From NCBI GenBank assembly GCA_029248485.1, contig JAQWJG010000064.1:1-9195 (forward strand): 9,195 nt of DNA, given 5' to 3'. Within the stretch, counting starts at the first letter, position 1. Every line of letters begins with the position of its first letter. Positions 1-7,152 of the stretch are shown here, in pieces. The notes below the pieces were generated by a model that saw only the letters and a program-made list of their open reading frames with translations, ran no database searches and was not told the DNA's origin. A program made the position numbers and the translations under genes. This stretch comes from SAR86 cluster bacterium (GTDB lineage Bacteria; Pseudomonadota; Gammaproteobacteria; SAR86; D2472).

Positions 1-80
1 CTTTCGCCCTTCGTCTCTTCCTTCTCTTTCTCTCTTACTCCCGTCTGCAGTTGTTTGTAAGTCGGTCCGAGTTGGTCTAT
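1..80. other. Pyrimidine-rich, GC-richer left edge, no assignable gene
   Basis: The first 40 bases of the plus strand contain only three purines, and bases 1-80 are roughly half G+C, whereas the following 80 bases are strongly AT-rich. On the minus strand this is a purine-rich stretch. It lies downstream of the candidate minus-strand promoter at 83-110, so it could be the 5' part of an RNA or leader that continues outside the window. A minus-strand reading frame is also open from 152 to the edge: a TTG at 110-108 would give 36 residues beginning MTLFPKGVYLIDQLG and turning Lys/Glu-rich. A second minus-strand frame is open from about 76 to the edge, so openness is weak evidence. I do not recognise it as any tRNA, rRNA or known protein. 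An artefact of the contig end is also possible. Confidence 0.3.
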
Positions 81-82
81 TA

Positions 83-128
83 AATATACGCCTTTAGGAA
101 ATAGTGTCAATACTTTTTTTAAAAAAAA
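83..128 (-). promoter_or_regulatory. Sigma-70-type promoter with UP-like A/T block, pointing out of the left edge
   Basis: On the minus strand a perfect -35 hexamer TTGACA (110-105) is followed by a 16-base spacer and a -10 hexamer TATATT (88-83), five of six consensus bases. Directly upstream is a run of eight T then seven A (128-114), separated from the -35 by GTA. This closely resembles the UP element that binds the RNA polymerase alpha subunit at stable-RNA promoters. The start site would fall near 76. The promoter lies just beyond the stop of the GH2 gene and reads away from it, so it should serve the next gene or RNA to the left. The same TTG could instead be a start codon of a short frame. 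Sequence match only. Confidence 0.5.
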
Positions 129-148
129 TATAATTAATTCAAATAAAT

Positions 149-2182
149 TTATTTATCCCATTTATTTTCATAAAAATCAGCCAAAACATCGAATGCTTCT
201 TTTTTATTTCCACTCTCGTCAATTAAACCTTTTCTGTTGTAAAAATCTTGAATTCCAGGCAAGGGTCTCAACATGGCTCTAAAGTCTTTGAAAACCCAAG
301 GGCTAATTCCTTGGATTTGAGGGTTGTTAGAGAACATCTCCAATTGATGCTTGTAAAGCTTCGCTTGATACTCTTCAGACCAAATTTTATTTGTATGATT
401 ACCATACTTTGCACCTGCTCCAAATTCAGAAATATGAATAGGTTTATCAAATGTAGAGCTAATATTTATCTTTGGCATGATCTCAAACATCAGCTGTCTA
501 AGAGTACCTTCAGAAACCATTATTTCGTCTGCAAAAAATGTTACGTAGTACCATCCGAAGTACTCATTGTAAGAAATTAAATCCACACTCTCACCCAGAG
601 GATCTTCAATTGAAAGGGAGAAATTTAATTCATGATCAATCGAGATATTTGCTTGATCTAATATTGATTTAAAAATAGCTTTTTCTTTTGGGTTAACCCA
701 TTTAGATTTTGCTCCCTGTAAGGCTAAAACTAAAACTAATGATCTAAATTGCTCCTCACTTCCTGATAGAAGAGCTGCTGTTGTTAACCTTGATGAGTCT
801 GTTACCTCTATCTCAGTTAGTAAGGTATGTAAGAATTTCATCCTTGATGAAGATAGAGGTGTTTCATTTGCCACCGACCAAACTACAACAGATGCCCTGT
901 TTTGATCTCTTTGAACCAGTCTGGTGATTTGGTTCTTGGCTATTGTTAATGTTTCAGAGTTATCCCAGTCAATATTCCAATAAACAGGAACCTCCTCCCA
1001 AAGCATAAGCCCAAATTGGTCTGCAATCTTGGCTAGATGGCGTGTGTAAGGATAATGTGCAGCTCTTACAAAATTAATATTAAGCTCTTTAGCTGTTGAT
1101 AGTAATTCCTTAAAATGCTCCTGCGAAAAAGCTGGTCCATCTATACCAATAGGTTCTGAATGCATAGCAATTCCCTTAAATCTAATCTCGCTGTTATTCA
1201 AATATATTTTTTTACCTTGTGTTTTGATGGAGCGAAAACCTATCTCATCTTTAATTGATTCGTTGTTAGAAGATATGATGACCTCATACAGTTTTGGATT
1301 TGATGGCGACCAAAGTTGAGGGGTAATTTTTATATTCTCTGTGATTGCTCCTGAAGAATTAGTGATGAATTTATTTGAAAATTGAAGCTCTGGGATTTCA
1401 AGATGAATTTCTTGCCCTGCAAATCTATCATTCATTTCAAGATTAAAATGAGCTTGAGAAAAATTTTCTGGATTAAGCTGCAGATACGCATTTCTAATAA
1501 ATTGCTTCGGGGTCTCAACAATATATACATCGCCAACAATGCCGCCCCATGGCCACCAATCAGTTTTCTGAGTGGGAACAGAGGACTCATTAAGAGCATT
1601 GTCAGTCTGCACTAACAATATGTTGTCACCATCTTTTAAATACTCAGATATCTCAAAGTTAAATGGGACATACCCCCCCTCAAACTTTCCAACAATAGAC
1701 CCATTGATAAATATTTTTGTTGTGAAGTTGCTGCCTTCTATATAAAGGTGCGTTAAAGATTCTTTTTTAGGTGAGTATCTAAATTTTTTATAGAGCCAGA
1801 CTGGCCCTCTGTAGAAAAAAAGTTTTTCATCTGCGGCATTCCAAGCTCCGGGAATTTGAATTTTTGCTGCAGTTTCAAAGTTGTATTCAATTAATTCCAT
1901 ACCTGTTTTTTGAGTTTTGTTTTTTGGGAATCCGCCAAAAAAAGATGACTCAGGCAAACCATTGTTCATTGGATCAACGATGTAACTCCATTCGCCATTC
2001 AGATTTAAAATTTGTCTTGAATCTATCCATCCAATTAAGTTGTCTGGGATTGGATAGACAGGCGCCTCTCTTTCAAAAAAACTATCTGCATCTGATTGAT
2101 CTTCAGATTGCAGATTAAATGCAAAGAAAATTAAAAAACTTAAAAGAGTTCTTGGGATTATTTTTAGATTCAAATTAATCAA
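149..2182 (-). CDS. Secreted glycoside hydrolase family 2 enzyme (beta-glucuronidase/beta-galactosidase type)
   Basis: This is a 677-residue retaining glycosidase of family GH2, predicted to be exported. Residues 1-26 look like a signal peptide (Lys/Arg region, then LLSFLIFFAF). The jelly-roll sugar-binding domain follows (about 50-225: LNGEW, YRGPVWLYKKF, WWPWGGIVGDV), then the Ig-like domain (about 230-320) and the catalytic TIM barrel. The acid/base is Glu440 in WSVANE and the nucleophile Glu586 in HISEFGAG; NEYFGWYY (539-546) is also typical. An N-x-K (Asn649-Arg-Lys651) aligns with the NxK of beta-glucuronidases, but similar N-x-K-G occurs in other GH2 members, so the substrate is open. 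About 40-55 extra residues lie between DSSRLTTAAL and ISYNEYFGW. The start is TTG, overlapping the upstream peptidase gene by 8 bases with no Shine-Dalgarno; the first ATG (codon 72) would delete the signal peptide. It is the last gene of the glcB operon. Family is sure, specificity is not. Confidence 0.92.
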   Translation of the reverse strand: MINLNLKIIPRTLLSFLIFFAFNLQSEDQSDADSFFEREAPVYPIPDNLIGWIDSRQILNLNGEWSYIVDPMNNGLPESSFFGGFPKNKTQKTGMELIEYNFETAAKIQIPGAWNAADEKLFFYRGPVWLYKKFRYSPKKESLTHLYIEGSNFTTKIFINGSIVGKFEGGYVPFNFEISEYLKDGDNILLVQTDNALNESSVPTQKTDWWPWGGIVGDVYIVETPKQFIRNAYLQLNPENFSQAHFNLEMNDRFAGQEIHLEIPELQFSNKFITNSSGAITENIKITPQLWSPSNPKLYEVIISSNNESIKDEIGFRSIKTQGKKIYLNNSEIRFKGIAMHSEPIGIDGPAFSQEHFKELLSTAKELNINFVRAAHYPYTRHLAKIADQFGLMLWEEVPVYWNIDWDNSETLTIAKNQITRLVQRDQNRASVVVWSVANETPLSSSRMKFLHTLLTEIEVTDSSRLTTAALLSGSEEQFRSLVLVLALQGAKSKWVNPKEKAIFKSILDQANISIDHELNFSLSIEDPLGESVDLISYNEYFGWYYVTFFADEIMVSEGTLRQLMFEIMPKINISSTFDKPIHISEFGAGAKYGNHTNKIWSEEYQAKLYKHQLEMFSNNPQIQGISPWVFKDFRAMLRPLPGIQDFYNRKGLIDESGNKKEAFDVLADFYENKWDK

Positions 2183-3533
2183 GGACGAATTGACTAACTA
2201 TTTGATGAAGATCTTCGGTGCCTTGCAGATAGCTAGAAACCTTTACTCTCTCATTGTTTCCATGCACACCAGAAAAATCATTTGGATCAAAGATCATAGG
2301 ATTAAAACCATAGCTATCGATGCCAAGCTCACGAGTAAAATGACTATCAGTAAATCCAGTGCTTACTGCTGATGCCACTCTTGAACCTGGATGCATTGAA
2401 GCGGTAATAGATTGAATATGTTTAAAGAACTCAGAGTCAGTTGAGGAAACTGCGGGGGCAAAAGCAAGCACAAGCTCAACCTTCACGCCTGCTGGCTCAA
2501 CTAAATTCTTAAAATCCTGAATAAATTCATCTGAGCTTCTATCTGGTAGCATTCGACAATCAACCTCTGCTTCAGCAACAGGCGGAACAACATTAATCTT
2601 TTGTGACCCTTTTAGCATTGTTAGGGAGCATGTATCTCTTGTTAAAGCATGATATGAGGGAGAAAAATCTTGTAGCTTTGTTAGAAAGCCGTCTTGTTTG
2701 ATTGCTGTTTTAATATCTGCAAAAGCCTGAGCATTTTCGCCAGTCATATTTAAAGAAAGGCTCTTAAAATATGTATCTACTGCCGGAATAATTCTAGCTG
2801 GAAATGGATTTTCTCTAACTAAATTCAATGCATGAACAATACGAGAAACTGAGCTAGTGGCTCTTGGCGAAGAACCATGCCCAGGCTCATCGGTAGCAAT
2901 GAGTCTTAACCATACTGGTACTTTTTGAGTCACCTCAATAGAAAAGACTGTTTCGGTATCAATTTTTAGGCCGCTACCACCTTCATTGATAAGATACCCT
3001 GCCCCTTCAAAAACCTCAGGATGATTTTCTATCATCCAGCCTGCTCCATATAAACCGCCAGCCTCCTCATCTGCGGTTGCAATAAATACTAGGTCTCTAT
3101 TTAATTTCTTATTCTCTCTGTGCAATCTAATAAAAGATACAAGATGAGAAATGCCAGCTCCCTTCATATCTATAACTCCTCTGCCATAAAGATATCCATC
3201 TTTAATCTCAGCAACCATTGGATCAGTTTCCCAATAATCTTTAGAAGCTGGGACAACATCAGTATGCTGAAGAAGAATTAATGCGGGCAGGTCGCCGCCC
3301 TTGATTCGCGCCCAAATATTACCTCTGCCAGGCGCACTTTCACCAGTAAAGTATTCAATGCCCTCTCTTTCAAAGATTTTTGCATAAAAATCCACTGCCC
3401 TAGATTCATTTCCAGGAGGGTTAATCGTATCAATGCTCACAAATTCTGAAAGTAGATCAATCGGATCAAGGGAGTCGGCAAAAACCGAAATATTTAAGAC
3501 GAATATAAGGCTTAAAAATATTTTTTTTAACAT
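2175..3533 (-). CDS. Secreted M20-family zinc metallopeptidase
   Basis: This 452-residue protein is an M20/M25/M40-type metallohydrolase (carboxypeptidase G2/ArgE/DapE superfamily), which cleaves a terminal amino acid or acyl group using two zinc ions. Residues 1-20 form a signal peptide (MLKKIFLSLIFVLNISVFADS), so a periplasmic location is likely. All landmark residues are present: His90-x-Asp92 in LLQHTDVVPA, Asp122 in GRGVIDMKG, Glu156-Glu157 in ATADEEAGG, Glu184 in LINEGG and His424 in SGVHGNNE. PGHGSSP (217-223) lies at the entry to the lid/dimerisation domain. The length is normal for the family. The ATG overlaps the stop of the DUF1330 gene in a TAATG junction and is preceded by a good AAGGAG Shine-Dalgarno. 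The substrate (dipeptide, N-acyl amino acid or other) cannot be read from the sequence. Confidence 0.94.
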   Translation of the reverse strand: MLKKIFLSLIFVLNISVFADSLDPIDLLSEFVSIDTINPPGNESRAVDFYAKIFEREGIEYFTGESAPGRGNIWARIKGGDLPALILLQHTDVVPASKDYWETDPMVAEIKDGYLYGRGVIDMKGAGISHLVSFIRLHRENKKLNRDLVFIATADEEAGGLYGAGWMIENHPEVFEGAGYLINEGGSGLKIDTETVFSIEVTQKVPVWLRLIATDEPGHGSSPRATSSVSRIVHALNLVRENPFPARIIPAVDTYFKSLSLNMTGENAQAFADIKTAIKQDGFLTKLQDFSPSYHALTRDTCSLTMLKGSQKINVVPPVAEAEVDCRMLPDRSSDEFIQDFKNLVEPAGVKVELVLAFAPAVSSTDSEFFKHIQSITASMHPGSRVASAVSTGFTDSHFTRELGIDSYGFNPMIFDPNDFSGVHGNNERVKVSSYLQGTEDLHQIVSQFVLD

Positions 3534-3820
3534 TAATTTACTCCTTCAACCAAAACTACATGGCGGTTAGATGAATGCAAGGAATGCTTTAGGGCCTCTT
3601 GGTATTCTTGTGATTCATAGCAAATTTTAGCTTCATTCATAGAATTAAATTCAACCAAAACAGTTCTTTCGTATGGGCCTCCCTCTAACTCAATTTGATC
3701 ACCACCTCTTACCAAGAAAATACCTCCATACTTATTGATAGCTGGACCCGCTAACTTAATATATTCATCGTATTCATCTGGATTATGAACATGACATCTA
3801 GTAATCCAGTAAGCTTTCAT
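3533..3820 (-). CDS. DUF1330-family small protein
   Basis: This 95-residue protein matches the DUF1330 pattern along its whole length: it opens [20 protein letters not shown], has the central KYGGIFLVRGG (about residues 30-40) and ends with HVVLVEGV. Family members are small cytosolic proteins with a dimeric alpha/beta-barrel (ferredoxin-like) fold. Their biochemical role is mostly unknown, and no catalytic residue can be named with confidence. There is no signal peptide. The gene lies between glcB and the M20 peptidase gene, sharing one base with each neighbour (TAATG at both ends), so it is almost certainly cotranscribed and translationally coupled. No strong Shine-Dalgarno is visible before its ATG. 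Family assignment is secure; function is not. Confidence 0.93.
   Translation of the reverse strand: MKAYWITRCHVHNPDEYDEYIKLAGPAINKYGGIFLVRGGDQIELEGGPYERTVLVEFNSMNEAKICYESQEYQEALKHSLHSSNRHVVLVEGVN
3541..3546 (-). promoter_or_regulatory. Shine-Dalgarno of the M20 peptidase gene
   Basis: On the minus strand AAGGAG lies seven bases before the ATG at 3533, inside the last codons of the DUF1330 gene. It is the only strong Shine-Dalgarno at any junction of this operon. It fixes the peptidase start and suggests this gene can initiate independently, whereas the flanking genes depend more on coupling. Confidence 0.8.
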
Positions 3821-5988
3821 TATGCTTTATATTTTAATCGCATGGCATGCAATATTGGCTCAGTGTAGCCGCTTGGCTGTGCTCTTCCTTGTATTGCTAA
3901 ATTGCAAGCGGCCTGAAATGCAATGCCATCATAGGATGGTGCCATGGGTTGATAGGTTGGATCACCAGAGTTTTGTTGATCTACAATTATAGCCATGCGT
4001 TTCATGGTTTCCATGACTTGATCCTCAGAGCATACAGAATGATGCAACCAGTTGGCTATATGTTGACTGGATATTCTGCAGGTAGCTCTATCCTCCATTA
4101 GTCCTATGTTATTAATATCAGGAACCTTTGAGCATCCAACACCTTGATCTACCCATCGAACTACATAACCTAGAATACCTTGAGCATTATTATCTAGTTC
4201 CTTTTGCACATCTTCTAAGGACAAAGATTGAGCATCTGACATCACGGGGATGGTTAAAATATCATCAAGACTTGCTTTAGAGCGTTCCAGTAATTTTTCT
4301 TGTCGCTCTGATACCAATATTTGATGGTAGTGCATTGCGTGCAGAGTCGCGCCTGTTGGTGAAGGGACCCAAGCACAGTTTGCTCCAGATTCTGGATGCA
4401 TGGTTTTAGTTTCATACATATTCAGCATCTCGTCAGGCATAGGCCACATGCCTTTGCCTATCTGCGCATTACCTTTAAATCCAGTCTCAAGACCAGAGTC
4501 AACATTCCAGTCCTCATAGGCAAGAATCCAAGGCTGCTGTTTCATTTCAGCTTTAGGAATCATAGGACCTGCCTCCATGCTTGTATGAATCTCATCTCCG
4601 GTTCTATCTAGAAATCCAGTATTAATAAAAATCACTCTATCCTTAGCTACACGAATGCATTCTTTGAGATTTACCGTGGTTCTTCTTTCTTCATCCATTA
4701 TTCCAATTTTTGCGGTTAACTGATTTAGATTTAAAGATTTTTCTACTGCTGAAAACAAATCACAAGTAAATTGGACCTCGTCTGGACCATGCATTTTTGG
4801 CTTAACTATGTAGATACTCCCAGCCTTAGAGTTTTGAACTTGACTGTTACCGTTTAAATCATGCATCGCAATGCAGATAGTGAACATTGCATCCAAGATA
4901 CCCTCTGGAACTTCGTCACCATTTTGATCAAGGATTGCAGGGTTAGTCATTAGATGTCCAACATTCCTAACTAACATCAGACTTCTTCCTGAGAGCTGAA
5001 GATTGGATCCATCTGGTGCAATATAATTTCTATCTGGGTTAAGGGATCTAGTCATTTCAGCTCCCCCTTTAATAAAAGTTTCCTTTAAATCACCTTTCAT
5101 TAGGCCTAGCCAATTTCTGTATACAGCGACCTTATCCTCTCCATCAACAGCTGCAACTGAGTCTTCACAATCTTGAATAGTGGTGATTGCCGACTCCAGC
5201 AATACATCTTTTATGCTTGCAGGGTCAGTAGCTCCAACAGAGTGCTCAGGATCAATCTGAATTTCAGCATGGAGACCATTGTTTTTTAATAAAACTCCAG
5301 AAGGTTGTTCTGCTGAGCCTTGATAACCTTGAAACTGATCATTATCAAGAAGATTTGTAGTCTCTCCGTTTAAAAGACTAATTTCTAGAAGGCCATTTTT
5401 AACAATAAAGGACTTAACATCTGCATAGCTTGCATTATTAATTGCAAAATTCTTATCTAAAAATTTCTTTGCAAACTCAATAACTTTATCTCCACGCACA
5501 GGATTATAGGCGCCAGCTCTTGAAGCGCCATTTTCCTCTGAAATCATATCTGTGCCATACAGGGCGTCATAAAGACTTCCCCATCTTGCATTAGCAGCAT
5601 TTAAAGCAAATCTAGCATTCATGACTGGAACAACCAATTGAGGTCCAGCAATAGATGCAATTTCTGGATCTACATTCTCAGTTGTAATTTTAAAATCCCC
5701 ACCTTCTTCTAAAAGATATCCAATTTCTCTTAAAAAATTTTTATAAATATCTAAGTTTTTTTCTTGTCCTGGATTAGCTAAATGCCAGGCATCTAATTGC
5801 TCCTGCATTGACTCTCTTTCACCAAGCAATGTTTTATTTTTGGGGCTAAATTCATTAATAATTTTCTCTAAACTTATCCAAAAATGCTCTTCAGATAAAT
5901 CTAATCCTGGTAAAACTTCTGATCTAAGAAATGATTCAAGATCTGTTGAAACTGATAAGGATCCTTTTTTTATGTATTGGTCTGCCAC
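3820..5988 (-). CDS. glcB: Malate synthase G
   Basis: This enzyme condenses glyoxylate with acetyl-CoA to give malate and CoA in the cytosol, for growth on acetate-, fatty-acid- or glycolate-derived carbon. The 722 residues match the usual length of the monomeric G isoform (E. coli 723). Conserved stretches run throughout: [20 protein letters not shown] (115-134), [10 protein letters not shown] (341-350), VKPKMHGP (395-402), GIMDEERRT (429-437), [11 protein letters not shown] (456-466), [10 protein letters not shown] (512-521), GCSKVPD (618-624) and LMEDRAT (630-636). By alignment with the E. coli enzyme, Arg341, Glu433 and Asp461 are the active-site arginine and Mg2+ ligands, Cys619 is the conserved cysteine and Asp633 is the catalytic base. 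The start is GTG, with a weak GCGAG upstream. It is the first gene of a four-gene operon and divergent from the esterase gene. No isocitrate lyase or glc oxidase gene lies in the window. Confidence 0.98.
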   Translation of the reverse strand: MADQYIKKGSLSVSTDLESFLRSEVLPGLDLSEEHFWISLEKIINEFSPKNKTLLGERESMQEQLDAWHLANPGQEKNLDIYKNFLREIGYLLEEGGDFKITTENVDPEIASIAGPQLVVPVMNARFALNAANARWGSLYDALYGTDMISEENGASRAGAYNPVRGDKVIEFAKKFLDKNFAINNASYADVKSFIVKNGLLEISLLNGETTNLLDNDQFQGYQGSAEQPSGVLLKNNGLHAEIQIDPEHSVGATDPASIKDVLLESAITTIQDCEDSVAAVDGEDKVAVYRNWLGLMKGDLKETFIKGGAEMTRSLNPDRNYIAPDGSNLQLSGRSLMLVRNVGHLMTNPAILDQNGDEVPEGILDAMFTICIAMHDLNGNSQVQNSKAGSIYIVKPKMHGPDEVQFTCDLFSAVEKSLNLNQLTAKIGIMDEERRTTVNLKECIRVAKDRVIFINTGFLDRTGDEIHTSMEAGPMIPKAEMKQQPWILAYEDWNVDSGLETGFKGNAQIGKGMWPMPDEMLNMYETKTMHPESGANCAWVPSPTGATLHAMHYHQILVSERQEKLLERSKASLDDILTIPVMSDAQSLSLEDVQKELDNNAQGILGYVVRWVDQGVGCSKVPDINNIGLMEDRATCRISSQHIANWLHHSVCSEDQVMETMKRMAIIVDQQNSGDPTYQPMAPSYDGIAFQAACNLAIQGRAQPSGYTEPILHAMRLKYKA

Positions 5989-6114
5989 TTTTGCTCGCTT
6001 ATGTAATAAAAATAAAGATATAGTCTAACAAATAAAAATGAGGGGCTAGAGGAAATTATTGTAATTAAATAAATAATTTTGACACTGCTTCATAACAGAT
6101 TAGAATTCATAAAA
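5989..6114. promoter_or_regulatory. Divergent control region between glcB and the esterase gene
   Basis: This 126-base AT-rich stretch must hold the promoters of both the leftward glcB operon and the rightward esterase gene. The rightward promoter is clear (6079-6106). For glcB I see only a weak candidate on the minus strand: TTGTTA, a 17-base spacer and TATTAC about 20 bases before the GTG, four of six matches in each hexamer. No convincing operator dyad or riboswitch-like fold is visible. Confidence 0.55.
6079..6106 (+). promoter_or_regulatory. Sigma-70-type promoter of the esterase gene, predicted leaderless start
   Basis: A perfect -35 TTGACA (6079-6084) and a -10 TAGAAT (6101-6106, five of six) are separated by 16 bases and preceded by A/T-rich sequence. 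Transcription would start near 6112-6114, immediately before the ATG at 6115, and no Shine-Dalgarno is seen upstream of that ATG. Both facts point to a leaderless or nearly leaderless mRNA. The match is by eye. Confidence 0.65.
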
Positions 6115-7110
6115 ATGCGTCAAAATAAAATATTACTTTTAAGCTTATTTATCTTTGTAATAAGCTCATGTGGAGGTGGAGGGTCACCAGCTGCAACTCC
6201 CCAACAAAACTCAACAACTCCTTCTCCGGCCCCAGCTCCCGTACCCTCTCCAACTTCAGTTACAAGCAATCTTATTGCTCAGGCTAAGGGAACAATTAAT
6301 GGTGAGATGAGCTATAAAGAGATTGATAGAAAGTTTATTTTATATGTTCCTTCAAGCTATGACAGTTCTATAAAACAACCTTTGGTATTTAACTTTCATG
6401 GTTATGGCAGCAATGCCAGCGAGCAAATGGCATATGGAGATATGCGATCTCAAGCCGATGCCAATGGTTTTATCTTGGTTCATCCAGAAGCTTTAGATGA
6501 TATTTATGGAAGTAGCTATTGGAACATTAAAGGCTGGTCACAAAGCGTACATGATGATGTCAAATTTACTGAAAATCTTATTAATTTATTGATGGATAAA
6601 TACTCTATTAATGCAGAGAGAATTTACTCAACTGGAATGTCAAATGGAGGTTTTTTTAGTTTTCATCTAGCATGTAATTTGAATGCAAGTTTTGCTGCTG
6701 TCGCCTCTGTTACTGGCTCGATGACATACAGCACGTTCGATAACTGCAATCCAAGAAAACCTACTCCAGTGATGCAGATTCATGGCTCGCTTGATGTCAC
6801 CGTTCCCTACAAGGGGTCAGACACAAGAAACATGAAGCCAATTATGGATGTTATGGAGTATTGGAAAATAAACAATGAATGTGATGATTACCTGTTATCA
6901 CTTCCCGGCATTCTCCCCGGCACAACATCTTGGACAGAAACTTATCAGTATTTAAATTGTTTAAATGGTACTGAGAATATTCATTTGTATGTTCAAGGAG
7001 CCGGTCATATTTGGCCAGGTTCAATATATGCAAGTATAAGAGAGCCAGATTCTAGTAAAAGAATCTGGGACTTCTTTTCAAAGTATGACATAAATGGTGT
7101 CATACAATAA
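6115..7110 (+). CDS. Outer-membrane lipoprotein esterase, PHB-depolymerase/feruloyl-esterase (LpqC) type
   Basis: This 331-residue alpha/beta-hydrolase belongs to the esterase group that includes poly(3-hydroxybutyrate) depolymerases and feruloyl/acetylxylan esterases (CE1/LpqC-like). From the ATG at 6115 it has a short lipoprotein signal with lipobox ISSC (Cys19). Glycine follows the Cys, which favours sorting to the outer membrane. A Gly- and then Pro/Ser/Thr-rich linker (20-50) precedes the catalytic domain. The triad is Ser176 in GMSNGG, Asp227 in HGSLDVTVPY and His298 in GAGHIWPG; FNFHGYG (about 93-99) supplies the oxyanion-hole region. Cysteines at 187, 211, 255 and 282 could form disulfides outside the cytoplasm. 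The in-frame TTG at 6079 would add 12 residues but is itself the -35 box, so I chose the ATG. Substrate undecided: polyhydroxybutyrate would suit the divergent glcB, and a carbohydrate ester would suit the GH2 gene. Confidence 0.9.
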   Translation: MRQNKILLLSLFIFVISSCGGGGSPAATPQQNSTTPSPAPAPVPSPTSVTSNLIAQAKGTINGEMSYKEIDRKFILYVPSSYDSSIKQPLVFNFHGYGSNASEQMAYGDMRSQADANGFILVHPEALDDIYGSSYWNIKGWSQSVHDDVKFTENLINLLMDKYSINAERIYSTGMSNGGFFSFHLACNLNASFAAVASVTGSMTYSTFDNCNPRKPTPVMQIHGSLDVTVPYKGSDTRNMKPIMDVMEYWKINNECDDYLLSLPGILPGTTSWTETYQYLNCLNGTENIHLYVQGAGHIWPGSIYASIREPDSSKRIWDFFSKYDINGVIQ

Positions 7111-7135
7111 AAAGCCTCGAATATCGAGGCTTTTT
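7109..7135. terminator. Bidirectional intrinsic terminator between convergent genes
   Basis: A perfect inverted repeat has 12-base arms (7109-7120 and 7124-7135) and a three-base ATA loop; the arm core is GCCTCGA. Each arm is flanked by five A or five T, so the hairpin ends in a U-run when read from either strand. It begins inside the esterase stop codon and ends 17 bases before the stop of the converging receptor gene, and so serves both. Confidence 0.93.
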
Positions 7136-7152
7136 AAGTTGGGGAAAATATT

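Noticed and set aside
1..80. Cloning-vector remnant at the left end, because CGCCCTT resembles a TA-cloning flank
   Set aside because: Only seven bases match, the adjoining sequence does not continue as vector, and such a match is expected by chance.
111..148. Intrinsic terminator for the GH2 gene in the T8A7 tract
   Set aside because: There is a T-run but no GC-containing hairpin before it; the block fits better as an A/T element upstream of the minus-strand promoter.
1382..1615. Plus-strand open frames within the GH2, glcB and receptor genes (e.g. 1382-1615, 4396-4611, 8526-8801)
   Set aside because: Each lies opposite a well-supported conserved gene, has no recognisable domain and is explained as antisense shadow.
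6079..6114. TTG at 6079 as the start of the esterase gene, adding 12 residues
   Set aside because: That TTG is part of a perfect -35 box. The extra residues would place a charged stretch before a lipoprotein signal that is already complete from the ATG at 6115.
6851..7033. Minus-strand open frame inside the esterase gene
   Set aside because: It is antisense to the conserved segment carrying the catalytic His and has no family resemblance or start signal.
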